64,000 nucleotides of DNA from Oscillospiraceae bacterium (GTDB lineage: Bacteria > Bacillota > Clostridia > Oscillospirales > UBA644). A program made the position numbers and the translations under genes. Numbering within the stretch: position 1 is the stretch's first letter; the number at the start of each line of letters is the position of its first letter. The DNA lies in assembly GCA_015067305.1 (NCBI GenBank), contig SVMT01000003.1:1-64000 (forward strand). Direction: 5' to 3'. Below, one piece after another: positions 26,919-35,747 of the stretch. The notes under the pieces were generated by a model. The model saw nothing but the letters and a program-made list of their open reading frames with translations. It had not been told where the DNA came from and ran no database searches.

Positions 26919-27647
26919 TTAAATGAGTTTGTCAAGAAAAGCCTTTGCTCTTTCAGTCTTGGGACAGCCGAAAAAGTTTTCGGGAGTATCGTCTTCCAAT
27001 ATTATTCCACTGTCAACAAACATTATTCTGCTTGCGACTTCTTTTGCAAAGTTCATTTCATGTGTTACGATCAAAATCGTCATCCCTGTATTGGCAAGCT
27101 CTTTGATTACCTGAAGAACCTCCCCTACCATTTCGGGGTCAAGAGCTGATGTTGGTTCATCGAAAAGCATTACATCGGGATTCATCGCAAGAGATCTTAC
27201 GATTGCAATACGCTGTTTCTGACCACCTGAAAGCTGAACAGGATAAGCCTTAGCTTTATCGGGAAGTCCAACAAGTTTTAGTAGTTGCATTGCTCGTTCT
27301 TCAGCTTCTGATTTTGTCATCATCTTATGATTAACAGGAGCTAATGTGATATTATCCATTACTGAAAGGTGAGGGAAAAGATTGAAATGCTGAAATACCA
27401 TTCCCATCTTGCGTCTTACCAAATTAACATTACATTTCGGATCAGTAATACACTGACCTTCAAAATATATCTCACCTGAAGAAGGTGTTTCAAGAAGATT
27501 GAGACAACGAAGAAATGTACTTTTACCTGAACCGGAAGAACCAATAATTGCGATCTGTTCACCTTTTTTAATGTCAACAGAGATATCATTCAATACCAGA
27601 TTATTTCCGAAGCTTTTAGACAAATTTTTAACGCTTATCACTTTCAC
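26919..27647 (-). CDS. Polar amino acid ABC transporter, ATP-binding protein
   Basis: About 242 residues of a GlnQ/HisP-type ATPase: Walker [11 protein letters not shown]-loop [14 protein letters not shown], signature [16 protein letters not shown], Walker [15 protein letters not shown] and switch His in VTHEMNFA. Upstream in-frame codons to 27674 fall inside the permease gene. GTG codons at 27647 and 27641 follow AAAGGAGG; I choose 27647, which makes the protein begin [13 protein letters not shown]. It overlaps the permease end by 20 bases. Confidence 0.93.
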   Translation of the reverse strand: MKVISVKNLSKSFGNNLVLNDISVDIKKGEQIAIIGSSGSGKSTFLRCLNLLETPSSGEIYFEGQCITDPKCNVNLVRRKMGMVFQHFNLFPHLSVMDNITLAPVNHKMMTKSEAEERAMQLLKLVGLPDKAKAYPVQLSGGQKQRIAIVRSLAMNPDVMLFDEPTSALDPEMVGEVLQVIKELANTGMTILIVTHEMNFAKEVASRIMFVDSGIILEDDTPENFFGCPKTERAKAFLDKLI

Positions 27648-28377
27648 GCAGCCTCCTTTCAAGAATTGCAACAAGTTTTGTAAATCCGATTACTATTACA
27701 AGATATATACATGCTACAGCAATATAAGGCATAAACGGAGAATATGTAACACTTCGGATAATGTCGCCGCCCTTTGTCAGATCTTCAAGTCCAATATAAC
27801 CTGAAATTGATGTTTCTTTAAGGAGAACTATAAATTCATTACCAAGTGCAGGCAATACGTTTTTAAATGCTTGAGGAAGTATGATCAGCCACATGGTTTT
27901 TGCATATGAAAATCCTAAACTTCTGCCGGCTTCCAACTGACCATAATCAATTGACATAATACCTGAACGAATAATTTCTGCAACATAAGCACCCGAATTC
28001 AAACCAAATGCAATAACAGCAACGGTTACTTTGTCAATATTCACACTTGCAAAAATTACAAAATAAATAATAAGTATCTGTATTACAACAGGTGTACCTC
28101 TGAAAACTGTCAAATACATCTTGGATATAAAATTCAAAATCTTAAATTTGCCGGTCTGATCATGAGCGGATCTTACAACTGCCACAAGAAAACCTAAAAC
28201 GATACCTACAAGCACTGATAAAAAAGCTATTAAGATCGTCGTTCCAAGACCTTTTGCAAGGTATACCCACCTGTCATCCTGAATAAAATTTAAATAAAAA
28301 TCATCTTTAAAATCAGTTATTAAGTTAGTAAACCATGTTTGAATTTGTTCAGCTGTAGACATTTCTGATAAAAACAT
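27628..28377 (-). CDS. Polar amino acid ABC transporter, permease
   Basis: A 249-residue permease of the HisMQ type with about five membrane segments (for example [20 protein letters not shown] and [20 protein letters not shown]). RGTPVVIQ and the EAA-loop segment [35 protein letters not shown] are typical. The AGGGAG site precedes the ATG at 28377. One permease gene is present, so a homodimer is expected. It follows the binding-protein gene after a strong hairpin. Confidence 0.93.
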   Translation of the reverse strand: MFLSEMSTAEQIQTWFTNLITDFKDDFYLNFIQDDRWVYLAKGLGTTILIAFLSVLVGIVLGFLVAVVRSAHDQTGKFKILNFISKMYLTVFRGTPVVIQILIIYFVIFASVNIDKVTVAVIAFGLNSGAYVAEIIRSGIMSIDYGQLEAGRSLGFSYAKTMWLIILPQAFKNVLPALGNEFIVLLKETSISGYIGLEDLTKGGDIIRSVTYSPFMPYIAVACIYLVIVIGFTKLVAILERRLRESDKR

Positions 28378-28404
28378 TTCATTCTCCCTCGTTAAATAAA
28401 ATCT

Positions 28405-28445
28405 GCAAGAAAAATTCTTGAAAGCGGTTTAAAACCGCTTTCAAG
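28405..28445 (-). terminator. Perfect 29-base palindrome with T-tract between binding protein and permease
   Basis: Arms of 14 bases (CTTGAAAGCGGTTT and complement, 28417-28445) around one base. On the minus strand the stem is followed by AATTTTTC. As an internal partial terminator or mRNA-stabilising hairpin it would make the binding protein more abundant than permease and ATPase. Confidence 0.75.
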
Positions 28446-28457
28446 ACAAAAAATCAA

Positions 28458-29252
28458 TTATTCAGCACGAACTATAAGAGCCTGATGGGCAGTTGTATAG
28501 GGGTCTGAAAAATTAACGTTTTCAAGTCTTTCGGGAAGAACAGTCATACCTGCGACACCGATATCAGCTTTGCCAGAAGCAACAGCGTTAACGATAGCGT
28601 CAAAGAGCATATCATCAATCTGAAGTTCCATACCAAGTACATCTGCAATAGCCTGAGCCATATCCACGTCAAAACCAACGATCTTACCGTTTTCACGATA
28701 TTCATAAGGAGCAAACTCAGCGTTTGTAGCCATTACAAGTGTACCGTTGGATCTGTCTGTACCTTCAGGAGAAACGTAAGGATGCTGACCGATTTCGTCG
28801 CCGATATAGTTCTTTTCAATAAGAGCTAATGTACCGTTTTCTTTGATAGTTGCAAGTGCTGCATTTACCTTTTCAAGAAGTTCAGTATTTTCCTTAGCGA
28901 TAGCAATAGCGTATTCTTCAGGATCAAACTGCTGTTCAAGAATCTTAAGATCAGGATTCTTCTGAACAAAAACCTTAGCAGGTTCTACGTCAATAATTAC
29001 AGCATCAATCTTACCCTGTTTAAGAGCAAGAATAGCATCTGCACCTTTATTATATCTTTCTACGACAGAACCGTCATTCTGTTCGTATTCAGTAGCATAG
29101 TAAAGGTCACCTACTGTACCGAGCTGAACACCAATCTTTTTACCTGGAAGATCGTCAGCCGAAAAAACTGTGTTTGCAGGAACAGAACCGCAAGATGCAA
29201 GCATCATGAGAGCCATTGCTGCAAGGAGAATTGTTGCCAAAAACTTTTTCAT
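28458..29252 (-). CDS. Amino acid ABC transporter substrate-binding lipoprotein with permuted lobes
   Basis: 264 residues, lipobox LASC (Cys21). Start at 29252, preceded by AGAGGACG; the ATG at 29270 is too far upstream. The fold is SBP_bac_3, but the order is reversed. Residues about 33-150 (DDLPGKKIGVQLGT through IIDVEPAK to ATIKENGTLALIEKNYIG) match the normal C-terminal half. Residues about 168-264 (NGTLVMATNAEFAPYEY, GFDVDMAQAIADVLGM, GMTVLPERLENVNFSDPY, ending LIVRAE) match the normal N-terminal half. Ligand carboxylate Arg242 and Asp88 positions are kept, so the protein should still bind a polar amino acid. Followed by permease and ATPase genes of the same operon. Confidence 0.88.
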   Translation of the reverse strand: MKKFLATILLAAMALMMLASCGSVPANTVFSADDLPGKKIGVQLGTVGDLYYATEYEQNDGSVVERYNKGADAILALKQGKIDAVIIDVEPAKVFVQKNPDLKILEQQFDPEEYAIAIAKENTELLEKVNAALATIKENGTLALIEKNYIGDEIGQHPYVSPEGTDRSNGTLVMATNAEFAPYEYRENGKIVGFDVDMAQAIADVLGMELQIDDMLFDAIVNAVASGKADIGVAGMTVLPERLENVNFSDPYTTAHQALIVRAE

Positions 29253-29323
29253 ATTTTCGTCCTCTTTCATATAAATATTTTTCTGCTTGATATAAAAATA
29301 TTATTACCAAGCTTTGCCTGTAT

Positions 29324-29352
29324 ATTATACAACATTTTTTATATTTTTGCAA
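29324..29352 (-). promoter_or_regulatory. Sigma-A promoter of the amino acid ABC operon
   Basis: Minus strand TTGCAA (29347-29352), 17-base spacer, TATAAT (29324-29329). Confidence 0.8.
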
Positions 29353-29474
29353 TAGCTAATGAGAAATTATTCATGAAAAAATTATGCTATTTTATGAATT
29401 ATTCTCATAACTCATCGATTAAACTCATATTTATAAACCATATAATACTCAATATCAAATTTTGGAGGGGTTTT

Positions 29475-29777
29475 ATGTCAAACACATCATTCAATTCTCT
29501 CAGATGTAAAGAAGTAGTAAACATACGTGATGGATGCAGATTAGGCTATATTGATGACATTATTTTTGATACGGAAAGCGGTACCATTTGTGAGATCGAA
29601 GTACCACGAAGAGGTAAATTATTCGGTTTCCTATCAAAAAGCGAAACTATATGTATTCCATGGCACGCCATTGAACGTATCGGTGATGATATTATAATCG
29701 TCTCATGGGAAATAGTAAAACGTGACACAGTAAAAATAGGATTTCTGGAGGCAATATCAAATTGGCTCAACCAATAA
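29475..29777 (+). CDS. YlmC/YmxH family sporulation-associated PRC-barrel protein
   Basis: A 100-residue protein with a PRC-barrel-like fold of the YlmC/YmxH family, common in spore formers beside sporulation sigma or wall genes. Typical is the run FNSLRCKEVVNIRDGCRLG, GYIDDIIFD and IEVPRRGK with IPWHAIERIGDDIIIV. The reading frame is open earlier, but GGAGGGG lies just before the ATG at 29475, which fixes the start. It is one of only three plus-strand genes in this window and is followed 13 bases later by dacF, so the two form an operon. Its molecular function is not established. Confidence 0.88.
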   Translation: MSNTSFNSLRCKEVVNIRDGCRLGYIDDIIFDTESGTICEIEVPRRGKLFGFLSKSETICIPWHAIERIGDDIIIVSWEIVKRDTVKIGFLEAISNWLNQ

Positions 29778-29790
29778 AGGAGAAAAATAT

Positions 29791-31008
29791 ATGAAAAAGT
29801 ATATATCATTAATAATATCGTTTATGATCTTAATATCTGCATCCGTATCATCATTTGCAAGTGTAGACGGATCTGATATCGTTTCAATTTTTGAATACTA
29901 TTACTCACTTGGAAATAATGGGATTCAAACGATCAACAACATAGAAAAACCATCTTTGGATATTTATGGGAAAGGATTAGTACTTATTGAAGCAAGTACA
30001 GGCACAGTCTTATATGAAGAAAACAAAGATGAAAAGCTACCTCCAGCTTCAGTCACTAAAGTGATGACCATGCTTTTAATAATGGAGGCAATAGACAAAG
30101 GTAAAATTTCTTTTGACGACAAAGTGGTTGCCAGTGAACACGCAGTGTCAATGGGTGGGACCCAAATTTACTTGGAACTCGGTGAAACCATGACGGTACA
30201 TGAATTATTAAAAGCTGTTGCTGTTCCAAGCGCAAATGATGCAGCTGTTGCTTTAGCTGAACATATTGCAGGAAGCGAAACCGAGTTTGTACGAATGATG
30301 AATAAGAAGGCCTTGGATTTGGGAATGAATAATTCGAACTTTACAAACTGTACTGGATTATTCGATGATGAAAACCATTATACGACTGCATATGACCTTG
30401 CGCTTGCAACTAAAGAATTACTATCACATCCTAAAATCCTTGAATATACTACAATTTGGATGGATTCATTACGCAATGGTGAATTCGGTCTTGCAAACAC
30501 AAACAAATTACTTAGAACATACAGCGGAATGAATGGAATGAAGACCGGATACACAAAACTTGCCGGACACTGTCTGTCTGGGACTGCTTTGAGGAATAAT
30601 ATGCAGTTGATAGCTGTGGTGTTAGGTTCTCCTACATCACAGGACAGATTTAATGCTGTCTCAAAAATGCTTGACTATGGCTTTTCAACATTTTCTGTTA
30701 TTTCAGAAAGCGCAGAAATCCCCGATTCAATACAAGTTACCAAAGGAAAAACCGATCAAGTTAAAATATGTCTGGATGATACTCTTGAAATGGTGGTATT
30801 AAAAGGCCAAGATAAACAAATTCAAGTGTTGACCGAAATAAGTGATAGTATTGAAGCTCCTGTTGTTTCAGGGCAAACAGTCGGTTCTGTAACATATAAA
30901 ATGAAAGACGAAGTAATTAAAGTAATACCGATCAAAACAGTTGAAACCATTGAAAGAGCTGACTTCACTGATTATTTTATAGATATACTCTGTCAGTTTT
31001 TAATCTAA
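29791..31008 (+). CDS. dacF: D-alanyl-D-alanine carboxypeptidase (DacF/DacB type)
   Basis: A 405-residue serine peptidase S11 that trims peptidoglycan pentapeptides. The signal peptide ends near residue 23 (SSFAS). Active-site motifs: SVTK (Ser87, Lys90), SAN (147-149) and KTG (251-253). The beta-rich C-terminal domain (about 300-380) is followed by FTDYFIDILCQFLI, a likely amphipathic or membrane anchor. Partner of a YlmC-type gene, which suggests a sporulation or growth-phase wall role. Ends in a bidirectional terminator shared with rpmE. Confidence 0.92.
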   Translation: MKKYISLIISFMILISASVSSFASVDGSDIVSIFEYYYSLGNNGIQTINNIEKPSLDIYGKGLVLIEASTGTVLYEENKDEKLPPASVTKVMTMLLIMEAIDKGKISFDDKVVASEHAVSMGGTQIYLELGETMTVHELLKAVAVPSANDAAVALAEHIAGSETEFVRMMNKKALDLGMNNSNFTNCTGLFDDENHYTTAYDLALATKELLSHPKILEYTTIWMDSLRNGEFGLANTNKLLRTYSGMNGMKTGYTKLAGHCLSGTALRNNMQLIAVVLGSPTSQDRFNAVSKMLDYGFSTFSVISESAEIPDSIQVTKGKTDQVKICLDDTLEMVVLKGQDKQIQVLTEISDSIEAPVVSGQTVGSVTYKMKDEVIKVIPIKTVETIERADFTDYFIDILCQFLI

Positions 31009-31009
31009 A

Positions 31010-31040
31010 CGAAAAAGAAGCAGAACATAAGTTCTGCTTC
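31010..31040. terminator. Bidirectional terminator between dacF and rpmE
   Basis: GAAGCAGAAC / GTTCTGCTTC arms (31017-31040). On the minus strand the stem is followed by TTTTTCGTTT, a good T-tract for rpmE; on the plus strand by ATATTTCTT for dacF. Confidence 0.85.
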
Positions 31041-31047
31041 ATATTTC

Positions 31048-31248
31048 TTACTGCAAATTGAATTTCTTCTTGAATTTATCAACGCGGCCACCTGCATCAA
31101 CAAGCTTCTGTTTGCCTGTATAGAAAGGATGGCATTTTGCGCAGATATCAACTCTGATCTCTTTTTTAGTGGAGCGAGTCTTCATTTCGTTACCGCAGAC
31201 GCATTTGATTACAGCATCCTGATATTCGGGATGAATTCCTTCTTTCAT
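31048..31248 (-). CDS. rpmE: Ribosomal protein bL31, zinc-binding form
   Basis: 66 residues from the ATG at 31248, which has AAGGAGTG upstream; codons farther upstream lack a site. [19 protein letters not shown], then [15 protein letters not shown]: the cysteines at 16, 18, 36 and 39 mark the zinc-containing (C+) form, the one replaced under zinc starvation where a C- copy exists. Monocistronic with its own promoter. Confidence 0.96.
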   Translation of the reverse strand: MKEGIHPEYQDAVIKCVCGNEMKTRSTKKEIRVDICAKCHPFYTGKQKLVDAGGRVDKFKKKFNLQ

Positions 31249-31285
31249 TATTATCACACTCCTTAATGAATTTTGCATCTAAAAT

Positions 31286-31314
31286 ATTATATCACATTTT
31301 GCATCATTTTGCAA
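31286..31314 (-). promoter_or_regulatory. Promoter of rpmE
   Basis: Minus strand TTGCAA (31309-31314), 17-base spacer, TATAAT (31286-31291) preceded by TGA. Confidence 0.82.
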
Positions 31315-31356
31315 TAGGCAAATGGGAAATATTTTTGACTTTTTATCATTTAATTA

Positions 31357-32385
31357 TTATTGATACATACCGTAAAAAGTTCTTACCTTATAATACTCAC
31401 AAGTTTCAGACAATAATGAATACAAAACGATATCTTCGTTTTCATTTCTAACAAAATAGAATCTGTCAGAACACCAGGAATCCATCTCTTTTGTTGCCTC
31501 AGGAGTACCGCTATTGGGATAGACATAAAAATAGTTTCCGTTTTTATTGTTACCAAAACCTTTTATATCATTATGGTTCAGCACATCTGATTTGTCAAAT
31601 GCAGAATCAAACTCCCCTGTCTGCTTATTAAAACGATACATGGCTTCACCTGTTGTAACCCAAAGATAATCATTATCGTTCAAATCTGCAACAAGATCAT
31701 GACCCCAATAGGTAGGCAATGGATAACTTCCCGTCTGAACCAATGTTGCAGACATATTTTCCCCTTCGACCTTATATGTCACAAGTTCATATGCACCCAA
31801 AGCCCAAAGGATATCATTTTTAGGATCCCATAAAACTCCATGAGCATCTGAAAGAGTGTACTCTATATAATCGTTAGGCAAAACATAAGCATCATATTGG
31901 AGATCTGACGTATGATAAAGCCTTACAGTTGAGCCGTTTGAAGCCGCACATGCAATATTTCCGTCAGGAAGTATCTCTATCGAATGAGGATTATTTCCAA
32001 CATCGGAATTACTCCAGATCATCTTCTTATCAGGATAAGACACAACAACGGCATCTCCACCTGAGCCGACCATCATGACGATATTTCCAAGAACAGTATT
32101 CTCCCGATATTTAACTCCTGAAACTGTCATAGGATCAGCATAAGGCCTGTAGGACCAAACCTCATAATCATCAATAATATCGCCGTCTTTGTAGTTTTTC
32201 AGGTCATAAACCACTACACGCCCTTTACTCTGGTCACAAGCAATGACCATATCCTCTGAATCTGAGATCATCTGATCCGGAACCAATTCAGCAGAAAAAT
32301 CAAGAAGTGCCGGTGTTTCCGATTCGCAACTGCACAATGTAAATGTAATTATTGTCAAAATCAGTGATAAGATATATTTACGCAT
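31357..32385 (-). CDS. Lipoprotein with beta-propeller-like repeats (DUF6528-like)
   Basis: About 342 residues. Signal peptide with CSC lipobox (Cys22 in the longer count), followed by LLDF at +8 to +11. The body has repeated strand-turn units (VIACDQSKGRVVVYDL, VVSYPDKKMIWSN, IEILPDGNIACAASNGSTVRLY, AHGVLWDPKNDILWALG, GHDLVADLNDNDYLWVTTGEAMYRFN), which point to a six- or seven-bladed propeller; I place it near DUF6528 proteins from memory only. The frame opens with a TTG at 32391; the ATG at 32385 is more likely. Last gene of the epimerase-ThuA operon, so a surface sugar- or glycan-related role is possible but not shown. Confidence 0.65.
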   Translation of the reverse strand: MRKYILSLILTIITFTLCSCESETPALLDFSAELVPDQMISDSEDMVIACDQSKGRVVVYDLKNYKDGDIIDDYEVWSYRPYADPMTVSGVKYRENTVLGNIVMMVGSGGDAVVVSYPDKKMIWSNSDVGNNPHSIEILPDGNIACAASNGSTVRLYHTSDLQYDAYVLPNDYIEYTLSDAHGVLWDPKNDILWALGAYELVTYKVEGENMSATLVQTGSYPLPTYWGHDLVADLNDNDYLWVTTGEAMYRFNKQTGEFDSAFDKSDVLNHNDIKGFGNNKNGNYFYVYPNSGTPEATKEMDSWCSDRFYFVRNENEDIVLYSLLSETCEYYKVRTFYGMYQ

Positions 32386-32409
32386 AATCAACCAAATGAT
32401 GTGCTATAA

Positions 32410-33375
32410 TTATGCCCACCACATGCCGCCTTTTTCTTCGAATGTCATAGCTTCTTTAAGAGCTTTGATCGCTTTCTGGAGACCTTCAGTAGGAGCGATA
32501 AGACTATCTTCATGTTCGATACTCATAACGTAGTCATAATCGATCGTACGAAGAGCAGAAACGATATCTTTCCAATAACCAACATCGTGACCGTAACCGA
32601 TAGTACGGAATACCCATGAACGTTCAGCAACTTTGCTGTAGTGTTTATAATCGAGAACACCATTAACAGCATTGTTGTACTGATCGATCTTTGTATCTTT
32701 TGCATGGAAGTGATAAATGCAATCTTTAAGTTCGATAATTGCTCTTGCGGGATCAATTCCCTGCCAGATAAGATGTGAGGGGTCAAAGTTAGCACCGATT
32801 TCGGGTCCAACAGCTTCACGGAGCTTGAGAAGAGTTTCAGGGTTATAAACACAGAAACCGGGATGCATTTCAAATGCAATCTTATTGATACCATGTTCTT
32901 TAGCGAACGCAACCATATTCTTCCAGTAAGGAATAAGAACTTCATTCCACTGATAATCAAGGATCTTCAAATAGTCATCAGGCCATGCACATGTTACCCA
33001 GTTAGGATACTGAGATGTGGGGCAATCACCGGGACAACCGGAAAAACCAACGATTCTGTCTACGCCGAGTTTTTCAGCAAGGAGAATAGCATTTCTGAAA
33101 TCCTGATCGAAAGCATCAGCAAGTTCTTTCTGAGGATGAACAGGGTTACCATGACAACTGAGAGCAGAAATTGTAAGACCGTAACCTTCGATCATAGCTT
33201 TAAATTCTGCAATTTTCTTTTCATCTTTAAGAAGTTCTTCGGGTTTGCAGTGATCTTTGCCGGGATAACCGCCGCAACCGATCTCAACAGCCTGTACACC
33301 GCTTTCAGCGAGATATTTGAAAGCCTGTTCTGCGGGAAGTCCGCCAAGAAGATTTGTTAAAACACCAAGTTTCAT
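32410..33375 (-). CDS. Sugar phosphate isomerase/epimerase family protein 1
   Basis: A 321-residue xylose-isomerase-like TIM barrel. Probable metal ligands are the Glu in AFEMHPGF, Asp in NFDPSHLIWQ, His in YHFHAKDT and Glu in SIEHED, the usual E-D-H-E set. The N-terminus MKLGVLTNLLGGLPAEQAFKYLAESGVQAVEIGCGGYPG is typical. GGAGG precedes the ATG. The operon also has a second barrel of the same superfamily and a ThuA protein, the kind of set seen in keto-sugar or glycoside metabolism. Codon use is more GC-rich and biased than in neighbouring genes, suggesting high expression. Confidence 0.88.
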   Translation of the reverse strand: MKLGVLTNLLGGLPAEQAFKYLAESGVQAVEIGCGGYPGKDHCKPEELLKDEKKIAEFKAMIEGYGLTISALSCHGNPVHPQKELADAFDQDFRNAILLAEKLGVDRIVGFSGCPGDCPTSQYPNWVTCAWPDDYLKILDYQWNEVLIPYWKNMVAFAKEHGINKIAFEMHPGFCVYNPETLLKLREAVGPEIGANFDPSHLIWQGIDPARAIIELKDCIYHFHAKDTKIDQYNNAVNGVLDYKHYSKVAERSWVFRTIGYGHDVGYWKDIVSALRTIDYDYVMSIEHEDSLIAPTEGLQKAIKALKEAMTFEEKGGMWWA

Positions 33376-33408
33376 AACTTAATTTCCTCCATTTATATAT
33401 AAATATTT

Positions 33409-34140
33409 TTATTTTTCTATTTTTTCAAAAGGTGGTTGAGAATCACAGCAAAGTGGGATTCTATCCTGACCGGGATTAGCCCAATCAATAGCATTTTTGA
33501 TTATCTGAATAACATAAGGATTGTAATATGAGGGACAAGTTTCATGTCCGGGCTGGAAATAGAATACTTTACCGAAGCCTCTTTCATATGTACAAGCAGA
33601 ACGGCAGATCTCACCGCCTGCATACCATGTTACCCAAAGGAGATCATCAGGTTTCGGAATAAGGAAAGGTTCTCCGTACATCTCTTCTGCTTCGAGTTCA
33701 AAACTATCAGGTAAGCCTCTTGTAATAGGATGTGTTCTGTCAACTTTCCACATTCTTGCATGTTCGTCAATACATCTCCATCTGAGAGTGCAGGGTGTGC
33801 CCATAAGCTTTACAAAAGGTTTTGAAAGATGGCTTGAGTGAAGTGCAATAAAACCCATGCCTCTATGCACATGATCCACTACTTTAGCGGCAATAGCGTC
33901 ATCTACAAGGCCATGTCTGCAATGTCCCCACCAGATAAGAACATCTGTATTGTTAAGGACATCATCAGTAAGACCATGTTCAGGCATATCAATATCAGCA
34001 AGACGAATTTCGTATTCATCTGCAGCAATCTTTTCAAGCTGCTCTTTAATTGTTGCATGAAGTCCGTTCGGATAAAGCGCCTTTACATTTTCTTCTGTTT
34101 TTTCATGATAGAATTCATTCCATATTGTAACTCTGATCAT
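33409..34140 (-). CDS. ThuA domain protein (trehalose utilization type)
   Basis: A 243-residue protein of the ThuA family, a class I glutamine amidotransferase-like fold without the usual triad. It has DVLIWWGHCRHG, GMGFIALHSSHLSKPF, RARMWKV-type segment EHARMWKVDRTHPIT and FYFQPGHETCPSYYNP. ThuA is tied to trehalose and disaccharide use by a 3-keto route in rhizobia, but the reaction remains unclear. No Gfo/Idh/MocA dehydrogenase (ThuB) is next to it here. Strong AAGGAGG site; 12 bases after the second epimerase gene. Confidence 0.88.
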   Translation of the reverse strand: MIRVTIWNEFYHEKTEENVKALYPNGLHATIKEQLEKIAADEYEIRLADIDMPEHGLTDDVLNNTDVLIWWGHCRHGLVDDAIAAKVVDHVHRGMGFIALHSSHLSKPFVKLMGTPCTLRWRCIDEHARMWKVDRTHPITRGLPDSFELEAEEMYGEPFLIPKPDDLLWVTWYAGGEICRSACTYERGFGKVFYFQPGHETCPSYYNPYVIQIIKNAIDWANPGQDRIPLCCDSQPPFEKIEK

Positions 34141-34152
34141 TTTAAATCCTCC

Positions 34153-34914
34153 TTATTTGCTTAAATTATTTACAGTAACTTGTCCAATTACATTTCTGAT
34201 ACATTTTTTGAGGTTCTCTACAGGATTTGGCGCCTCATATTCTATAGACATAACTCCAAATTCTGGAAGAGTTTCAACAGTAAGCATAAGTTCTTTGAGG
34301 TTCAGACTACCTTCACCGAGAATCATTTCATCATGAGTTCCGTCTTCCTTCATAAGGAAATCTTTAAGATGAATACCGTGAACTCGGTTCGAATACTTCT
34401 TGATCATTTCTACAGGATCTATACCGGCATCAAGAGCCCATGCACAGTCAACATGAAGACCAAGGTTATCTGAATATTTAGAGAGCAGATCGTCTATCTG
34501 TTCGTATTTACCGTATCTGTGATTCTGACCGTGATTATGCATTATAACTTTGATACCGTATTTATTGCACAAATCTTCAACCATAGCTACTGTTTCAGGA
34601 TCACAGTCAGGGTCACATCCGATATACTTACAACCCGCAGCTTTAGCAAACTCGAAACGATTCAAAGCCTTTTCCGAATCTCTTGCAGTAAATCCTTCAA
34701 CACCTATAGTACTGATAGTTATACCATATTCTTTACATACTTCAAGAACATGTTCACATTCTGATTTATTATCAAAATTGCACTGAACAGAACACAATTC
34801 AAGAGTATCAAGACCAAGCTCTTTCATGGCTTCACAAGCTTTTTCTATAGTATTGTATTCTCTTATAGCATAACTCTGTATACCCAATTTAACACCGTTT
34901 ACTTTAAAATCCAT
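34153..34914 (-). CDS. Sugar phosphate isomerase/epimerase family protein 2
   Basis: A 253-residue xylose-isomerase-like TIM barrel, shorter than the other one in the operon. It has VKLGIQSYAIREYNTIEKACEAMKELGLDTLELC at the N-terminus, then VIMHNHGQNHRYG, GLHVDCAWALDAG, VHGIHLKDF and SIEYEAP, which supply His, Asp, His and Glu metal ligands. GAGGG precedes the ATG, which follows the cyclophilin stop by two bases, so the genes are coupled. Confidence 0.88.
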   Translation of the reverse strand: MDFKVNGVKLGIQSYAIREYNTIEKACEAMKELGLDTLELCSVQCNFDNKSECEHVLEVCKEYGITISTIGVEGFTARDSEKALNRFEFAKAAGCKYIGCDPDCDPETVAMVEDLCNKYGIKVIMHNHGQNHRYGKYEQIDDLLSKYSDNLGLHVDCAWALDAGIDPVEMIKKYSNRVHGIHLKDFLMKEDGTHDEMILGEGSLNLKELMLTVETLPEFGVMSIEYEAPNPVENLKKCIRNVIGQVTVNNLSK

Positions 34915-34916
34915 AA

Positions 34917-35624
34917 TTATCCCTCATATTTTATAATATCAATACTTTCAATGGTAACAGGTTCAAAAGGTTTGCTGTTAGCATTTACTTTAACAGCTGC
35001 AATAGCGTCAACAACGTCCATACCTTCAAAAACTTGTCCGAAAACAGTATGCGCACCATCAAGCCAGGGAGCGCCACCACCCATTTCTTTATACTGTTCG
35101 ATAACTTCAGAAGAAATACCGTAATACTGTGAAATATATTCATACTGTTCATCAGCATAACCGGTATTCTGAACAATAAAGAACTGACTTCCGTTTGTCG
35201 CAGGACCTCTGTTAGCCATAGAAAGAGCGCCTCTAAAGTTTCTGAGTTCGGGTGTGAATTCATCTTCAAATGATTTACCCCAGATACTTTCACCGCCACC
35301 GCCTGTGCCTGTAGGGTCTCCACCCTGAATCATAAACTCATTCATAACTCTGTGGAAAATAATACCGTCGTAGTATCCTTCTTTAGCGTGAGTAACAAAG
35401 TTTTCTACTGCTAGAGGAGCATATTCAGGAAAAAACTGTATCTTAATATCGCCCATTGAAGTATGGACAACAGCTATCTCCTCCCCTACCTCAGGTAAAT
35501 TCTTCTGCAAAAGTGTACTTTTCTGATTCATATCGATTTCTTCATTATTGCCGTTTCCACCACAACTGCAAAAAACAAATAAAGATGTGATAGCCAGCAA
35601 TAATACGATGATTTTCTTGGTCAT
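34917..35624 (-). CDS. Cyclophilin-type peptidylprolyl isomerase lipoprotein
   Basis: A 235-residue lipoprotein: hydrophobic signal peptide ending CSC, a Gly/Asn/Glu spacer, then a cyclophilin domain from about residue 48. Catalytic and binding residues are visible in FHRVMNEFMIQGGDPTGTG (Arg), SMANRGPATNGSQFFIVQN (Gln-Phe) and HTVFGQVFEGMDVVDAI. There is an insertion of about 30 residues (YADEQYEYISQYYGISSEVIEQYKEM region) typical of Clostridia forms. It would assist folding outside the membrane. First gene of the operon, with a perfect promoter at 35686-35714. Confidence 0.92.
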   Translation of the reverse strand: MTKKIIVLLLAITSLFVFCSCGGNGNNEEIDMNQKSTLLQKNLPEVGEEIAVVHTSMGDIKIQFFPEYAPLAVENFVTHAKEGYYDGIIFHRVMNEFMIQGGDPTGTGGGGESIWGKSFEDEFTPELRNFRGALSMANRGPATNGSQFFIVQNTGYADEQYEYISQYYGISSEVIEQYKEMGGGAPWLDGAHTVFGQVFEGMDVVDAIAAVKVNANSKPFEPVTIESIDIIKYEG

Positions 35625-35685
35625 CTTGATCTCCTTTCGTAGTATTAAAGTTTCTGATTGATTAAATCAAAGATACCTTAATATA

Positions 35686-35714
35686 ATTATAACGCAAATA
35701 TTGTAAAATGTCAA
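35686..35714 (-). promoter_or_regulatory. Perfect consensus promoter of the cyclophilin-epimerase-ThuA operon
   Basis: Minus strand TTGACA (35709-35714), 17-base spacer, TATAAT (35686-35691). Confidence 0.9.
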
Positions 35715-35747
35715 GAGCAAAATTGTTTTTTACAAAGATAAATTTAA

